A DNA stretch of 64,000 nt from Paraburkholderia caballeronis (GCF_900104845.1 NZ_FNSR01000001.1:124001-188000), one strand, 5' to 3'. Positions 16,150 to 26,077 are shown, counted from the stretch's first letter. The notes: a model not told the origin generated them from the sequence alone. Program-made: numbers and translations.

Positions 16150-17355
16150 ATGCAAGAAACCCAACAAGATGACGCCGTCGAGGTCTTCGTTGGCGTCGAT
16201 GTCGGCAAAGGCCAGCATCACGCCGTGGCACTCGATCGGAACGGCAAGCGTCTGTACAACAAGGCGCTCCCGAACGACGAGGCCAAGCTACGCACCCTCA
16301 TCGCCGAACTCAAGACTCACGGCCGACTCCTGTTCGTCGTCGACCAACCATCCACCATCGGTGCGCTTCCTGTAGCCGTCGCCCGCGCTGGGGGCGTACT
16401 CGTTGCCTATCTGCCGGGACTGGCCATGCGCCGCATCGCCGACCTGCATGCCGGTGAAGCCAAGACCGATGCCCGTGATGCCGCAATCATTGCCGAAGCT
16501 GCCCGCTCGATGCCGCACACGCTGCGCTCGCTTCGACTGGCCGACGAGCAGCTCGCCGAACTCACCATGCTGTGCGGCTTCGACGACGATCTCGCCGCCC
16601 AGGTCACTCAGACCAGCAATCGCATTCGCGGCCTGCTCACCCAGATCCATCCGGCGCTTGAACGTGTTCTCGGCCCACGCCTCGACCATCCAGCGGTACT
16701 CGATCTGCTTGAGCGCTATCCGTCGCCCGCCGCACTTGCCGGCACCAGCGAGAAGACGCTCGCCAATCGCCTGACCAGGCTCGCTCCTCGCATGGGCAAA
16801 ATCCTGGCGACCGAGATCGTTCAGGCGCTGAGCGAACAAGCCGTAATCGTGCCCGGTACGCAAGCCGCCACCATCGTCATGCCCCGTTTAGCCCAACAGC
16901 TTGCGGCCTTGCGCAAGCAACGCGACGAGATCGCTGCCGAAGTTGAGCGACTGGTGCTTGCTCACCCTCTTTGGCCGGTCCTGACCAGCATGCCGGGAGT
17001 CGGCATCAGGACCGCCGCCAGACTCCTGACCGAAGTTGCCCATAAAGCGTTCGCTTCGGCTGCGCACCTGGCGGCTTACGCCGGCCTCGCGCCAGTCACC
17101 CGGCGCTCAGGTTCATCGATACGCGGCGAACATCCATCCAGACGCGGCAACAAGGTGCTCAAGCGCGCCTTGTTCCTATCCGCCTTCGCGGCTTTGCGAG
17201 ACCCCGTCTCGCGGGCTTACGACGCCCGCAGGATCCAACAGGGCAAGCGTCACAACCAGGCGCTCATCGCGCTCGCACGGCGACGCTGTGACGTTCTGTT
17301 CGCCATGCTGCGAGACGGCACCATTTACCAACCCAAGTCAGCACCTAATGCTTGA
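16150..17355 (+). CDS. IS110-family DEDD transposase (RNA-guided recombinase family)
   Basis: A full-length protein of 401 residues. The N-terminal RuvC-like domain has VFVGVDVGKGQH (first Asp), LLFVVDQPS (second acidic residue, here Asp instead of the more common Glu) and KTDARDA (last two Asp). A coiled-coil region follows, and the C-terminal transposase_20 domain has SMPGVGIRTAARLLTEV, YAGLAPVTRRSG and the catalytic-serine region SSIRGEHPSRRGNKVLKRAL. No frameshift or stop was seen, so it may be active. Confidence 0.9.
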   Translation: MQETQQDDAVEVFVGVDVGKGQHHAVALDRNGKRLYNKALPNDEAKLRTLIAELKTHGRLLFVVDQPSTIGALPVAVARAGGVLVAYLPGLAMRRIADLHAGEAKTDARDAAIIAEAARSMPHTLRSLRLADEQLAELTMLCGFDDDLAAQVTQTSNRIRGLLTQIHPALERVLGPRLDHPAVLDLLERYPSPAALAGTSEKTLANRLTRLAPRMGKILATEIVQALSEQAVIVPGTQAATIVMPRLAQQLAALRKQRDEIAAEVERLVLAHPLWPVLTSMPGVGIRTAARLLTEVAHKAFASAAHLAAYAGLAPVTRRSGSSIRGEHPSRRGNKVLKRALFLSAFAALRDPVSRAYDARRIQQGKRHNQALIALARRRCDVLFAMLRDGTIYQPKSAPNA

Positions 17356-17591
17356 CGAAGGACATAGCCCCCCGCGTACATCGCTGCCGCAAATCCAGAC
17401 GGAATCGACTGCACCGCCCCATCCTCCACGCCACGCGGAACCGAACGAATTGCCGGATCGTTCGTGGACTGGCCCTGCCGCTTATCGTACCCGCGACCGT
17501 TGCGCCCGCAAATCGACCGTCTCCGCCCGCTCCGGCATTCGGCTGGCGTTGCACGAACATAACCTTCAAGGGGCCCGGCTATAGCTGGAAA
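17356..17591. other. IS right end and wcbO downstream region
   Basis: The first 20-30 nt after the transposase stop probably form the IS right end. The remaining 200 nt up to the wcbO stop codon hold no supported gene and no clear terminator. Confidence 0.4.
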
Positions 17592-18797
17592 CTATCCGTC
17601 GGCCTTTTCAAACCGTTTCACCACCGCGTCAATTGCCATCCTGATGCCCGATTTCGTGTAGAAATCCCCATTAATCTGGGTGTGATGCACTACGTAGTCG
17701 AGGAATGCACTATACAAAATCATGTCCGGCGCATGCGAATAGCGCCAGAAATCATCGAGATCATGTTGCCACGTCAGGCCGGCCATGCTGTATATGGCGT
17801 CGCCCAATGCAATCAGCGGACGACCATGGTGAAGCGCGGACAAACCCACGGTACTGTTCACGACCACCACGCCGAGCGCATGATCGAGCAACGTCGGCAA
17901 GTGGCCGCCGTCCAGAAACCTCACACGCTCCAGCACGCCCCACTCGCGCGCGGCCTTCAGCGCATGGCGCCGATGATCGACAAGGCCGCTATCGAGCGGA
18001 TGGTTCTTGACCACGAGCAGCGTGTCGGCTGGCGCATGCGCAGCGAACGACGCAAAAACCCGCTCGACAACCTGCGCGATGGTATCGAAAGGCGAATGAA
18101 CGACAATTTGCGAGTCTGAATTGAGCTGAAGCGGAAGCAGGTAATAACGCGCGTTCGCCGCGAGCAGTTCATGCATTTTTTGCTCGGCGTCAGCATGGTA
18201 GGCACGCTGCCTCAATTGCCGCGACGCAAGCCCCGTGTACTCCAATAGTCCGTTGCAAGGCCGATGGCTTTTGTAATGTGGAAAACGAACGGCCAGCAAT
18301 CCGTTGGCCAGCCTGTAACGAATATCGTGATAGGCGCGTTCGCGGAGGTTGTAGCCGGTCTCAAGGCCCAGTGGACTCGGAGGCGTAACGTTGCGCTGTT
18401 CGCGATACCAGTCCGGATCACGCGACAACAACGACCTTCCATTCACGCCATATCGCTCAAGCGTGATCCAGTGCGGCCGGACATATCCCTCCTCGAAAAC
18501 ATGAACTCGTATTCCGTTCGCTGCAGCAAGCGGATGCATATGCCGATGTACTTCGCGGCAATCTCCGAACATGATGACGTCGGTAGCCGCACTACGCGCA
18601 ATCCGCTGCTCATACCAAAGGGGCAAATCCGAACTGCGCCCGCCAAAATTGTGGGTCGTTTCGCGCCCGCCATAGATCAGATCGCCGCCGCAGAAATTGA
18701 CCCGCTCGAAGGTGTGACCTCGATCGATCAGCTTCGATGCAAGCTGACGAAAAAACGGCGATGCCGTTCCCTGCAATGCCAAAAACGAACGCCGCAT
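17592..18797 (-). CDS. wcbO: Capsule Kdo-linker glycosyltransferase, KpsS/WcbO-like
   Basis: A 401-residue cytoplasmic protein of the KpsS family. These enzymes, with KpsC, build the beta-Kdo linker on lyso-phosphatidylglycerol that anchors group 2/3 capsules. Characteristic stretches are LALQGTASPFFRQLASKL at the N-terminus, FEEGYVRPHWITLE, VVKNHPLDSG and NSTVGLSALHHGRPLIALG. It is transcribed leftward and is divergent from wcbD across an 800-nt gap. The IS110 element separates it from manC. The gene name follows the B. pseudomallei wcb nomenclature. Confidence 0.85.
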   Translation of the reverse strand: MRRSFLALQGTASPFFRQLASKLIDRGHTFERVNFCGGDLIYGGRETTHNFGGRSSDLPLWYEQRIARSAATDVIMFGDCREVHRHMHPLAAANGIRVHVFEEGYVRPHWITLERYGVNGRSLLSRDPDWYREQRNVTPPSPLGLETGYNLRERAYHDIRYRLANGLLAVRFPHYKSHRPCNGLLEYTGLASRQLRQRAYHADAEQKMHELLAANARYYLLPLQLNSDSQIVVHSPFDTIAQVVERVFASFAAHAPADTLLVVKNHPLDSGLVDHRRHALKAAREWGVLERVRFLDGGHLPTLLDHALGVVVVNSTVGLSALHHGRPLIALGDAIYSMAGLTWQHDLDDFWRYSHAPDMILYSAFLDYVVHHTQINGDFYTKSGIRMAIDAVVKRFEKADG

Positions 18798-19601
18798 AGA
18801 ATGTTAGACAGTAGGAACGCGATTCGACCTCTGCAAGCAGCGGGACCGCACGGAGGAGCATTGGTGGGCGCGCCACCCCAGTCCCAGGCAAGGGACGAAG
18901 CATACAACACTGCAAGCGAAATAAATATTAACGGAGGCTAAGCTCCGATTACTTTTTTTTGAAGGGCGATGGCAATATGGTCGGTAGAAGGCTATAATCG
19001 CTCGCGAAAATTCGCCCGATCTGGGCGGTATGCAGCTTATCTTCAGGTCGACGCAGGAAACCGTGCTGACATCAGGGCGCACGGCTTCATAAAGAGCCCC
19101 AAAGTGCCGTTAACTTTTCCGGGAGGCTGCGTGGTCCGTGCCGTCGCGTCCACTACGCGTGAACGAAAGAAACGGGCCGATCGATCATTAACGACGGACT
19201 ATGGGGATGAATCGAGTCGCTGGTAACGGCGCCCAGGCCACGGCGCACAAACGACCTCGGGTGCGAGTCGGCGCTGCGCCGTACAACACTGGCAACCCAT
19301 CCTTTCCTGGTACGCAAGACCTGACTCCGCTGGGTGGACCACGGCTCAAGCATGGCCAGCGCATGCGCCAACGACAGTCGCCGGGCATTCGCGCCCCGCG
19401 TTTTCGCCCTCTGGCCGGAGCATATCCAAGTTCAAACGTAGCCCTCGACAGAGCCGTGTCCAGCATAAAGCCGGCTGGATCTGATCAATCCAGGCCTGGA
19501 TCGCTCCCGCCATGCCGTTGCTTTCATCTAACATCCTGCCGCCGAGGCGCCGACAAGACGCCGCCCGTCAACTTTGACGACTCATCTGTTTGGGAACAAC
19601 G
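18798..19601. other. 800-nt divergent intergenic region between wcbO and wcbD
   Basis: It must carry promoters for leftward wcbO and for the rightward export operon. CGGAG-N6-CTCCG (18932-18947) followed by eight T (18953-18960) looks like a weak terminator on the plus strand, but no plus-strand gene precedes it. Several short frames occur without coding signs. No JUMPstart/ops element was found. Confidence 0.4.
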
Positions 19602-20756
19602 TTGGAAACAGAATTGAATACCCGCCCGGCACAGTCCGGCACGGAAAAGCAGTCCCTTCTTGGCCGCCTGAAAGGAATTAACAAGCTATTCGCAGCTACG
19701 GTCCTCGCTCCCACGCTCCTCGCAACGGTATATTTCACCCTCTTTGCGTCCGACATCTACGTGTCGGAATCCCGGTTCGTGGTACGTAGCCCACAGCGCC
19801 AAAATCAGACCAGCATTGTAGGAGCGTTACTGCAGGGTACCGGGTTTACGCGTGCGCAGGATGACACCTATCCGGTGATCGATTACATCGAGTCGCGCGA
19901 TGCGCTTGACGAACTGAACCGTGACGACGCTATTGTCAAAACGTACCTGCGACACGGCGATCTTCTGGGACGCTATGCGTCAATGGGCTTCAGACACAGC
20001 TTCGAGGCACTGCTCAAGTATTACCAGTCGCGAATCGTCTCGATTGACCTCGACACGACATCTTCCATCGCGACGCTTCAGGTGCGAGCCTTTTCTGCCA
20101 GGCAGGCAGCACAAATCAACGAACAACTCCTCGATATGAGTGAGCGCCTGGTCAATCGCATGAACGATCGGGCCGCAAACGACACGGTACGCTTCGCGCA
20201 GCAGCAGGTGGATATTGCATCAGCGAAGGCGCGCGAAGCGGTCGCCGCTGTTGCCTACTATCGAAACGCCAATTCGGTTTTCGATCCCGACCGCCAGTCG
20301 GCTCTGCAGCTCGAGCAGACCACCGCACTACAAGCTCAACTGCTGGCGGCTCGCACACGCCTTGCACAGTTGGAATCAATCGCTCCCAATAACCCCCAAA
20401 TCAACGCGTTGAAGATCGAAATCACCGGCCTCGAAGGTCAGATCCACGCCAACACCGGAAGGGTTATGGGCGGCAAGGACTCGTTCGCGGCGAAAGCAGC
20501 ACAATACGAACGCTTGCAGGTCGATGCCCAGTTTGCCGACAAGCAACTCACCGAGTCGATGGCGCTACTGGAAACCTCGCGCGCCGAGGCGGCTCGCAAG
20601 CAACTGTATCTAGAACGGCTCGTCCAACCGAATACACCCGATGAAGCGACCGAGCCGCATCGATTGAAATCCGTCTTCGTGGTTTTCATACTCGGCATGA
20701 TCATCTGGGGCGTATCGAGCCTCCTGATCGCCGGCATGCGTGAACACCGTGACTGA
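19602..20756 (+). CDS. wcbD: Capsule export inner-membrane/periplasmic protein, KpsE/WcbD-like
   Basis: A 384-residue polysaccharide co-polymerase (PCP-3) of the KpsE/CtrB/BexC type. It has an N-terminal membrane helix (LFAATVLAPTLLATVYFTLF) followed by SDIYVSESRFVVRSPQ, a long periplasmic region rich in coiled coil (residues about 160-340), and a C-terminal helix (VFVVFILGMIIWGVSSLLI). It links the ABC transporter to the outer-membrane channel. No ATG is available because a stop lies 15 nt before the first candidate. TTG 19602 is preferred (GGGAA 6 nt upstream), with TTG 19590 as the alternative. The 3' end overlaps the next gene. Confidence 0.88.
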   Translation: METELNTRPAQSGTEKQSLLGRLKGINKLFAATVLAPTLLATVYFTLFASDIYVSESRFVVRSPQRQNQTSIVGALLQGTGFTRAQDDTYPVIDYIESRDALDELNRDDAIVKTYLRHGDLLGRYASMGFRHSFEALLKYYQSRIVSIDLDTTSSIATLQVRAFSARQAAQINEQLLDMSERLVNRMNDRAANDTVRFAQQQVDIASAKAREAVAAVAYYRNANSVFDPDRQSALQLEQTTALQAQLLAARTRLAQLESIAPNNPQINALKIEITGLEGQIHANTGRVMGGKDSFAAKAAQYERLQVDAQFADKQLTESMALLETSRAEAARKQLYLERLVQPNTPDEATEPHRLKSVFVVFILGMIIWGVSSLLIAGMREHRD

Positions 20757-21558
20757 CTGTCCGGCTACCATGTACTCGAATTCGCTGACCCATTCGTTCC
20801 GCATCCAGTGCCGCGTCGTAGGCGCGCTACTCATGCGCGAAATCATCACGCGCTACGGGCGCCACAATATCGGCTTTCTTTGGGTATTCTTCGAGCCGAT
20901 GATGTTCACATTGGGCATCACGGCCCTCTGGACAGCGACCAAGGCGACACACGGCTCGAATCTCCCCATTACCGCGTTCGCCGTAACAGGCTATTCGACC
21001 GTGCTTCTGTGGCGCAACTGCGTGAATCGCTGTGCGCTGGCGATTTTGCCCAACCAAAGCCTCTTGTATCACCGCAACGTACGCGTGCTCGATATTTTTA
21101 TTGCACGCATTCTGCTTGAGGTTTCCGGCGCGACGATGTCGCTGATTTTCCTGTCGTCGTTGTTCATCATGTTCGGCATGATGGAACCACCCGACGATAT
21201 TGCGTTGATGTTCGGCGGATGGATCTATCTCGCGCTGCTCGGAACCGGCCTTGGGTTCACTATCGGCGCGTTGACAGAGCGAAGTGAAACAGTCGACCGC
21301 ATCTGGCACACCGTCGCCTATCTGCTATTCCCGCTGTCAGGCGCAATCTATCTCGTCGACTGGCTTCCGCCGGCTGCACAGAAATTCGTCCTGCTGCTGC
21401 CAATGGTGCATGGGGTCGAGATGTTGCGTTCGGGTTACTTTGGGCCGCTGATCAAGCCACATTACGATGTCTCGTACATGATAGCGTCCGATCTCGTGCT
21501 ATTGCTCGTCGGATTGCTGCTCGTGCGTGAAACGAGTCAGCGTGTGGAGCCGGAATGA
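20740..21558 (+). CDS. wzm: Capsule ABC-2 exporter membrane subunit, KpsM/Wzm-like
   Basis: A 272-residue ABC-2 permease with about six membrane helices (for example [29 protein letters not shown] and [11 protein letters not shown]). It shows the family N-terminus [20 protein letters not shown] and the C-terminal [15 protein letters not shown]. It pairs with the ATPase that follows to export lipid-linked capsule. The GTG at 20740 overlaps wcbD by 17 nt; an ATG at 20770 is an alternative start. Confidence 0.92.
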   Translation: MNTVTDCPATMYSNSLTHSFRIQCRVVGALLMREIITRYGRHNIGFLWVFFEPMMFTLGITALWTATKATHGSNLPITAFAVTGYSTVLLWRNCVNRCALAILPNQSLLYHRNVRVLDIFIARILLEVSGATMSLIFLSSLFIMFGMMEPPDDIALMFGGWIYLALLGTGLGFTIGALTERSETVDRIWHTVAYLLFPLSGAIYLVDWLPPAAQKFVLLLPMVHGVEMLRSGYFGPLIKPHYDVSYMIASDLVLLLVGLLLVRETSQRVEPE

Positions 21559-22208
21559 TCGAACTTGAAGATGTCACTAAAGTCTATCGTACGCGGCAAG
21601 GCCGTCGCACGGTCCTTGACAAAGTGAACCTGAAGGTTCCCCCTCAGCAGAAGATCGGTATTCTCGGCCGTAACGGCGCAGGCAAGTCGACCATGATCCG
21701 CATGATCAGTGGCGCCGAGTTACCGACCCGCGGATATATTCGGAGAGGTATGAGCGTGTCCTGGCCGCTAGCGTTCGGCGGAGCGTTCCAGAGCAGCCTG
21801 ACCGGCATGGACAACTTGCGGTTTATCTGTCGTGTATATGGTGCTGACGCGATCGCCGCTGAGCCGTTCGTGCAAGAGTTTTCTGAACTCGGGTATTACC
21901 TGCGCGAACCGGTCAAAAGTTACTCGGCCGGGATGCGCGCTCGACTCGCGTTCGCGATCTCGATGGCAATCGAGTTCGACTGCTTCCTGATCGACGAGAT
22001 CATCGCAGTCGGCGACAGCCGCTTCCACGAAAAATGTCACCGCGAATTGTTCGAGCGTCGCAAGGATCGCTCACTGATCATCGTCAGCCACGACGCTGGG
22101 TACATCCGGGAGCATTGCGATACGGCCGCCGTGCTGGCAGCTGGCAAGCTACATACATTCCCTGACATCGAAAATGCATACCACTTCTATCGGGAAAGCG
22201 CCGGATGA
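21555..22208 (+). CDS. wzt: Capsule ABC exporter ATPase, KpsT/Wzt-like
   Basis: A 217-residue ATPase with Walker [10 protein letters not shown], signature motif [11 protein letters not shown] (the usual KpsT variant of LSGGQ), Walker B CFLIDEI and the switch His in IIVSHD. There is no C-terminal glycan-binding domain, so it is of the KpsT type used for capsules rather than the Wzt type that recognises O-antigen caps. The ATGA overlap with wzm shows coupling, and the next gene overlaps its stop. Confidence 0.93.
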   Translation: MIELEDVTKVYRTRQGRRTVLDKVNLKVPPQQKIGILGRNGAGKSTMIRMISGAELPTRGYIRRGMSVSWPLAFGGAFQSSLTGMDNLRFICRVYGADAIAAEPFVQEFSELGYYLREPVKSYSAGMRARLAFAISMAIEFDCFLIDEIIAVGDSRFHEKCHRELFERRKDRSLIIVSHDAGYIREHCDTAAVLAAGKLHTFPDIENAYHFYRESAG

Positions 22209-23257
22209 CCGGATATCGGAACAAGCCGGTACCAGATACTGAAATGCACCGATCGCTCACCGCGCAGGCGGCATCCGCCACTACACAGCCAGGACGCAGA
22301 CATTTCGTCGGCGCACTCGCCGGTTCAGCAGCACTAGCGATTGCAGGCATTCCGCTGCGCGTATTCGCGTACCCATTTCATCAGTCGTGGCGCGTACCCG
22401 AGCAATCGACGGTGGAAATCTGGCCGTCGCGCGAGAACATGGACCTGGTGACATGTGTTGCCGCAGTCGAAGATTGGGATGTGCCGGCATCATCTGCGCT
22501 TGTGATGCGGCTTGCGGACGAAACATACCGGCTGTCGTCCACGCTCAAGATTCGCCACAACGCCGGCGACCGGTTCAGGATTGTCGGCAACATCAATGCG
22601 CCGCAACGCTGCCAGCTTCTATGGAGCGGCGACGCCGACGCGATTTATGTCGGTGCAGGCTCGATACTCTACATCGACGGTGTAACGATCTGTCACGACA
22701 CCACCACCCAACGGGGGCTCGCCAGCGGCGTGCTGGCCGACGAAGGCGGAGTCGTCGAGTGCGGCCGCAGCGTGCGGGTCACCGATTTCTATTACGGTTT
22801 TCAGGCTCGGCGAGGTGGCATCATCCGCTGCGAATACTCGCAAAGCTCAGGAGCCGGAGACGCAAATTACTTCGCGTTCATGAGCGGACACATTTCAGCG
22901 CGTGGCGCCGTGGCATCGGGCGCTGCCGACCGCGATAAACAACTCGGCAGTGGTTTCGTTGCGGAATATGGCGGCTCGATCGATGCGATCGAAGCAACCG
23001 CACGTGGCAACGCGTTAGCGGGATTCACCGCCTTATCAAACGGCTCGATCCGCGCCGATCGCGGCCTCGCTGAACACAATGGTCGCGGCGGCTTTTATAC
23101 CGATACCGGCGGCGAAATCGTGGCTCACGGGGCAACCGCCCGGGCAAACTGCGGCCCCGCCATCTGGATTCCCAATCAGCGCGGCGCTGTGGTTGGAAAC
23201 AAAATGCAATCGCGCGACAACAATCTGTCTGCCGAAATGTGTAAAGCGTCCGGCTGA
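22205..23257 (+). CDS. Tat-exported right-handed beta-helix protein in the export operon
   Basis: A 350-residue protein. Residues about 25-55 form a twin-arginine-type signal ([20 protein letters not shown] followed by AYP). The rest contains about eight short repeats of the beta-helix type, each with a GG-or-GS turn and a buried hydrophobic pair (for example [35 protein letters not shown] and [13 protein letters not shown]). Parallel beta-helix proteins are often polysaccharide lyases, epimerases or depolymerases, but I see no specific catalytic motif. Its start overlaps the wzt stop (ATGA), an unusual partner for a capsule exporter. It may process the capsule in the periplasm, which is inference. 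Confidence 0.7.
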   Translation: MTGYRNKPVPDTEMHRSLTAQAASATTQPGRRHFVGALAGSAALAIAGIPLRVFAYPFHQSWRVPEQSTVEIWPSRENMDLVTCVAAVEDWDVPASSALVMRLADETYRLSSTLKIRHNAGDRFRIVGNINAPQRCQLLWSGDADAIYVGAGSILYIDGVTICHDTTTQRGLASGVLADEGGVVECGRSVRVTDFYYGFQARRGGIIRCEYSQSSGAGDANYFAFMSGHISARGAVASGAADRDKQLGSGFVAEYGGSIDAIEATARGNALAGFTALSNGSIRADRGLAEHNGRGGFYTDTGGEIVAHGATARANCGPAIWIPNQRGAVVGNKMQSRDNNLSAEMCKASG

Positions 23258-23332
23258 CCTCCAGAAGGCAACCACACCTCCGATGTCGACGCACTGTGGA
23301 CACCGGAGGGAAGGTCCCCGCCCAAGGAAGGT

Positions 23333-23962
23333 CTATGTCGCTTTCGGCTTACGCGACTGTTTGCCGAAAAGCGATGTAATAATACGGATATGCTGGAACC
23401 ACCGACGTTGCCAACGCCCTGCACCCGGACCGAGCCAACGTTGTGTCGACGCGTTACGCATGATGTTCTTGACGCGCAGATTCAGTTGCCGCTCGCTCAG
23501 CACACGTGGCTGGCAGTAGAACGTCGTCGCCAGCATCGACGAAATGGTCGTCAGATCGAGGTCATCACAAATAAGGACAAACGCCGGATGCCACTCGTCT
23601 AGTGGAAACCAGGCGTAGCGTACATGTGTCAAGGCATCGCGCACCAGATCCAACCGACGCCCACGAACGTCAACGACCACGGTCCTGTCCGGACTCAGTG
23701 TCTGCGCACAGAGTTTGATCGCGTGAACGTCAAGCACACCGTCCTCTTCGAACCCGTCCTTAAGCCATGAGTTGAAGTCCACATAATGCGCGGCAAGCTC
23801 GCACCGGGAGGCATCGGGAAAAAGCCGCGCCTCACGCTCGACAGCCGATGCATCCACCACCAGGACGGCATCGAAGCCTGTTTCGATTGCGCGCAACACG
23901 AGGTTGCAGGCTGCGCCAGGATGCTCCTGCCAGCCGTGCGCGCTGATTGCCAACGGAATCAT
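23333..23962 (-). CDS. Unknown protein at the 3' end of the capsule operon
   Basis: A 209-residue protein with no family that I recognise. It begins IPLAISAHGWQEHPGAACNL and has alternating beta/alpha character (AVLVVDASAV, TVVVDVRGRRLDLVRDAL). It ends in a basic tail (QRRWFQHIRI to KQSRKPKAT) that may bind membrane or nucleic acid. Its ATG overlaps the stop of the large transferase (23959-23962), so it is the last of nine tightly packed genes and probably works on the same product. Confidence 0.55.
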   Translation of the reverse strand: MIPLAISAHGWQEHPGAACNLVLRAIETGFDAVLVVDASAVEREARLFPDASRCELAAHYVDFNSWLKDGFEEDGVLDVHAIKLCAQTLSPDRTVVVDVRGRRLDLVRDALTHVRYAWFPLDEWHPAFVLICDDLDLTTISSMLATTFYCQPRVLSERQLNLRVKNIMRNASTQRWLGPGAGRWQRRWFQHIRIITSLFGKQSRKPKAT

Positions 23963-25752
23963 AAGGCCTCGCGCGAATAGTCAACGAACGGCGTCGTATC
24001 GCGAATCGCGCGATAACGACTCATCAAACCACCGGGGAAATAAAACACTTCCTTGTTGTATTTCCGCAGCATTAGCGCGGAGAAGAAGCTGCCGAGGCAG
24101 ACACCGAGGCCGCGTTCCGGCAGATAGTCTTTAAGCGTCTTTGCGAATACTTCACCTTTCGGGCGCTGACTCAGATGGTTTACTAGTTGGAGGTCGTTGC
24201 CTACGAGATCGTCGAGCGCATCGCGGCCATTCAACAGAATCTCCCGCGCCGCCCACTCCTTCCAGTTATACGGTGCCTGGTCGAATACCAGTTGCTTTTC
24301 ATAACCGGTCAAAAACCTCTCGACATCTTTTTGCCGTATCGGCAAACGCGAGCCTTCGATAGTGCGCAGCAGAGCGCGTACGCGCAACCGCGACGTCAAC
24401 ACCGCGTTCGACGGGATGGTCGCGCGAATCGACTCGGGAACGAATGCCATCGAAAACCTCGCGAGATGCTGCTGCCCTTGCTCCTGAGTAACCTTGAGCA
24501 AAGGCTTCCGGGCAATCGACCACGCCTCCATCATCGCGCGGTACATCTTCGTGCCACCGCGTAACGTTTCATAGTGAATGGCACCCGATATCGACAACAG
24601 CGGACGCGAAATGAGCGACTGCGTGATCGCATAGGGATTTACCCGAGATGGAATACCGAGTGCATCGGCACGAAGCCCCTGGTCAATATCCTCGAACTCC
24701 GTCCAGTAAAGATTTTCGTCCTGCGGGCACAGCTTCCAGACTGAACGCTTTGCCAGATAGAGGCTGCCGGTTGGATAGTTCGTGCGCGAATGCCGTAGGG
24801 CGTTTGCATAGTAGAACCCTGCCTGTTCTGTGATAGACAGCACAGCCGGCGAAAAGGCGGACGTCGTCGTGAGGTCATTGCTGCGCATGATGCCTCGCTC
24901 CGACTGGGCAACGACGTTCGGCGCCGTATTGAAATCGGAATAACGCCTCGGAATCGCGTTGTACTTGTCGTCGAAATAAATACTCTGAAACGCAACCAGC
25001 GGATAGTGGTCCCCGAATCGCTGGACAGCCCGATGGAAGTCTTTAGGCAGAAACACGCGGTCGTGGATGATGCAGAGATTCTCGAAACGGGCCTCGTCTG
25101 CAAGCCGATTCTTCTTCGCGCAGATACGCACCGGCGGCGCCGTAATATCTTCCCCAACGATTCTCACGTGATCCATGTACTTGAACCCCGGCCCCGGGCG
25201 CCCGCACAAAAGGATCTCTTTCTCTGGGATATCGAGCTCTAGAATCCGCTTGACAGTTACGTTGAGCAGCGTTGAATCCTCGGGGCCGACCGGAATGCCA
25301 AAACTCCAGCGGTCGAGCCCCGCGTCGACCTCTACTGGCAACGGTTTAACCTTGCGCAGCACGATCCTCGTCTCGTCGCGCACCTCCACAGCAAACGAGT
25401 CGCTGTAGTAAGCCTGCAGGAGGTAACGTGTATGGCCGCTCTCGCCAAGGAGCGTGATCGCCCTGCCGACCTCCAGCGCATGCGCTGCATCCCAGAAGAT
25501 CAGTGGTGCAAGCGGAGAGTCCGCTTCGATGCCCACAAACACAAGATCAGTCTTGGGCAGATCAAGCAATCGTACGCACGCGTGCATATCACGGCGAATC
25601 TCGTCGGGTTTCCCCGATTCGAGCGGCCGGAACGAAACGATCGTCGCATCCGCGTAGCGTTCGACAATTTCCTCTTGCAAGATCGGCAAACTGCGCGGCG
25701 TGCTTGCGGGATAACGCAGCTTCTTGTAATGCCTAAGCTGAATGACACTCAT
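23959..25752 (-). CDS. Large GT-A-like glycosyltransferase candidate
   Basis: A 597-residue protein. Residues about 150-385 look like a family-2-type GT-A domain: SFGIPVGPEDSTLLNVTVKRILE, a strand KEILLCG, KKNRLADEARFENLCIIHD where a DXD would stand (here H-D-R), and WTEFEDIDQGLRA, which resembles the E-D catalytic loop. About 140 residues before it and 200 after it (helical, Leu/Arg-rich) are unlike anything I can name. It lies between the cupin and the unknown last gene with 4-nt overlaps on both sides. A glycosyl- or glycerophosphate-transferase role in capsule backbone assembly is likely, but the substrate is unknown. Confidence 0.55.
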   Translation of the reverse strand: MSVIQLRHYKKLRYPASTPRSLPILQEEIVERYADATIVSFRPLESGKPDEIRRDMHACVRLLDLPKTDLVFVGIEADSPLAPLIFWDAAHALEVGRAITLLGESGHTRYLLQAYYSDSFAVEVRDETRIVLRKVKPLPVEVDAGLDRWSFGIPVGPEDSTLLNVTVKRILELDIPEKEILLCGRPGPGFKYMDHVRIVGEDITAPPVRICAKKNRLADEARFENLCIIHDRVFLPKDFHRAVQRFGDHYPLVAFQSIYFDDKYNAIPRRYSDFNTAPNVVAQSERGIMRSNDLTTTSAFSPAVLSITEQAGFYYANALRHSRTNYPTGSLYLAKRSVWKLCPQDENLYWTEFEDIDQGLRADALGIPSRVNPYAITQSLISRPLLSISGAIHYETLRGGTKMYRAMMEAWSIARKPLLKVTQEQGQQHLARFSMAFVPESIRATIPSNAVLTSRLRVRALLRTIEGSRLPIRQKDVERFLTGYEKQLVFDQAPYNWKEWAAREILLNGRDALDDLVGNDLQLVNHLSQRPKGEVFAKTLKDYLPERGLGVCLGSFFSALMLRKYNKEVFYFPGGLMSRYRAIRDTTPFVDYSREAL

Positions 25753-26075
25753 ACGCCGGTCAGGAATTTATCGTTAGGCACGCTCGGCGTCTTGACCACG
25801 ACATTGACAGCGTCAGTCAATGCTTCGAAATCCGTTATGTCGCCCGGCTCAAGCACGACGATATCCCCCGCCCCCCATTCCTTCCCGGCCATGCGAACGG
25901 TACCTTCGAGAATCAGTGTCACCTCTGTCGCAACGCGATGATAGTGAGATGCCTCGCGGTCGCCCGCCTTGTATCGCTTGACAGCGACTTCGCAAGCGTC
26001 CGATATAAGCGCCGTCGGACTGAAAGCCCCCACAAACCAGCCCTTGATCATATCGTCGAGATGTGCCGTTTTCAT
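25749..26075 (-). CDS. Small cupin protein
   Basis: A 108-residue single-domain cupin. Motif 1 is ASHYHRVATEVTLILEG (two His and a Glu as metal ligands) and motif 2 is GDIVVLEPGDITDFEAL, where the usual second-motif His is replaced. Small cupins of this type occur in capsule and O-antigen loci as sugar isomerases, epimerases or sensors. It overlaps the large transferase by 4 nt and follows the nucleotidyltransferase by 2 nt. The exact reaction is not predictable. Confidence 0.7.
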   Translation of the reverse strand: MKTAHLDDMIKGWFVGAFSPTALISDACEVAVKRYKAGDREASHYHRVATEVTLILEGTVRMAGKEWGAGDIVVLEPGDITDFEALTDAVNVVVKTPSVPNDKFLTGV

Positions 26076-26077
26076 CG

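Larger units (their letters stand above)
15925..17385 (+). mobile_element. Intact IS110-family insertion sequence
   Basis: An apparently complete IS110-type element: about 220 nt of structured non-coding left end, one full-length DEDD transposase gene and a short right end soon after the stop (TTGACGAAGGACATAG). IS110 elements lack clear terminal inverted repeats and target duplications, so the ends are estimates from the extent of non-capsule-like sequence. A long left end with a short right end is the arrangement of the IS110 group proper rather than IS1111. The element separates manC from wcbO. Confidence 0.75.

Noticed and set aside
18932..18960. Terminator (5-bp stem plus eight T) upstream of wcbO
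   Set aside because: The stem is short and there is no plus-strand gene before it; kept only as a note in the gap description.
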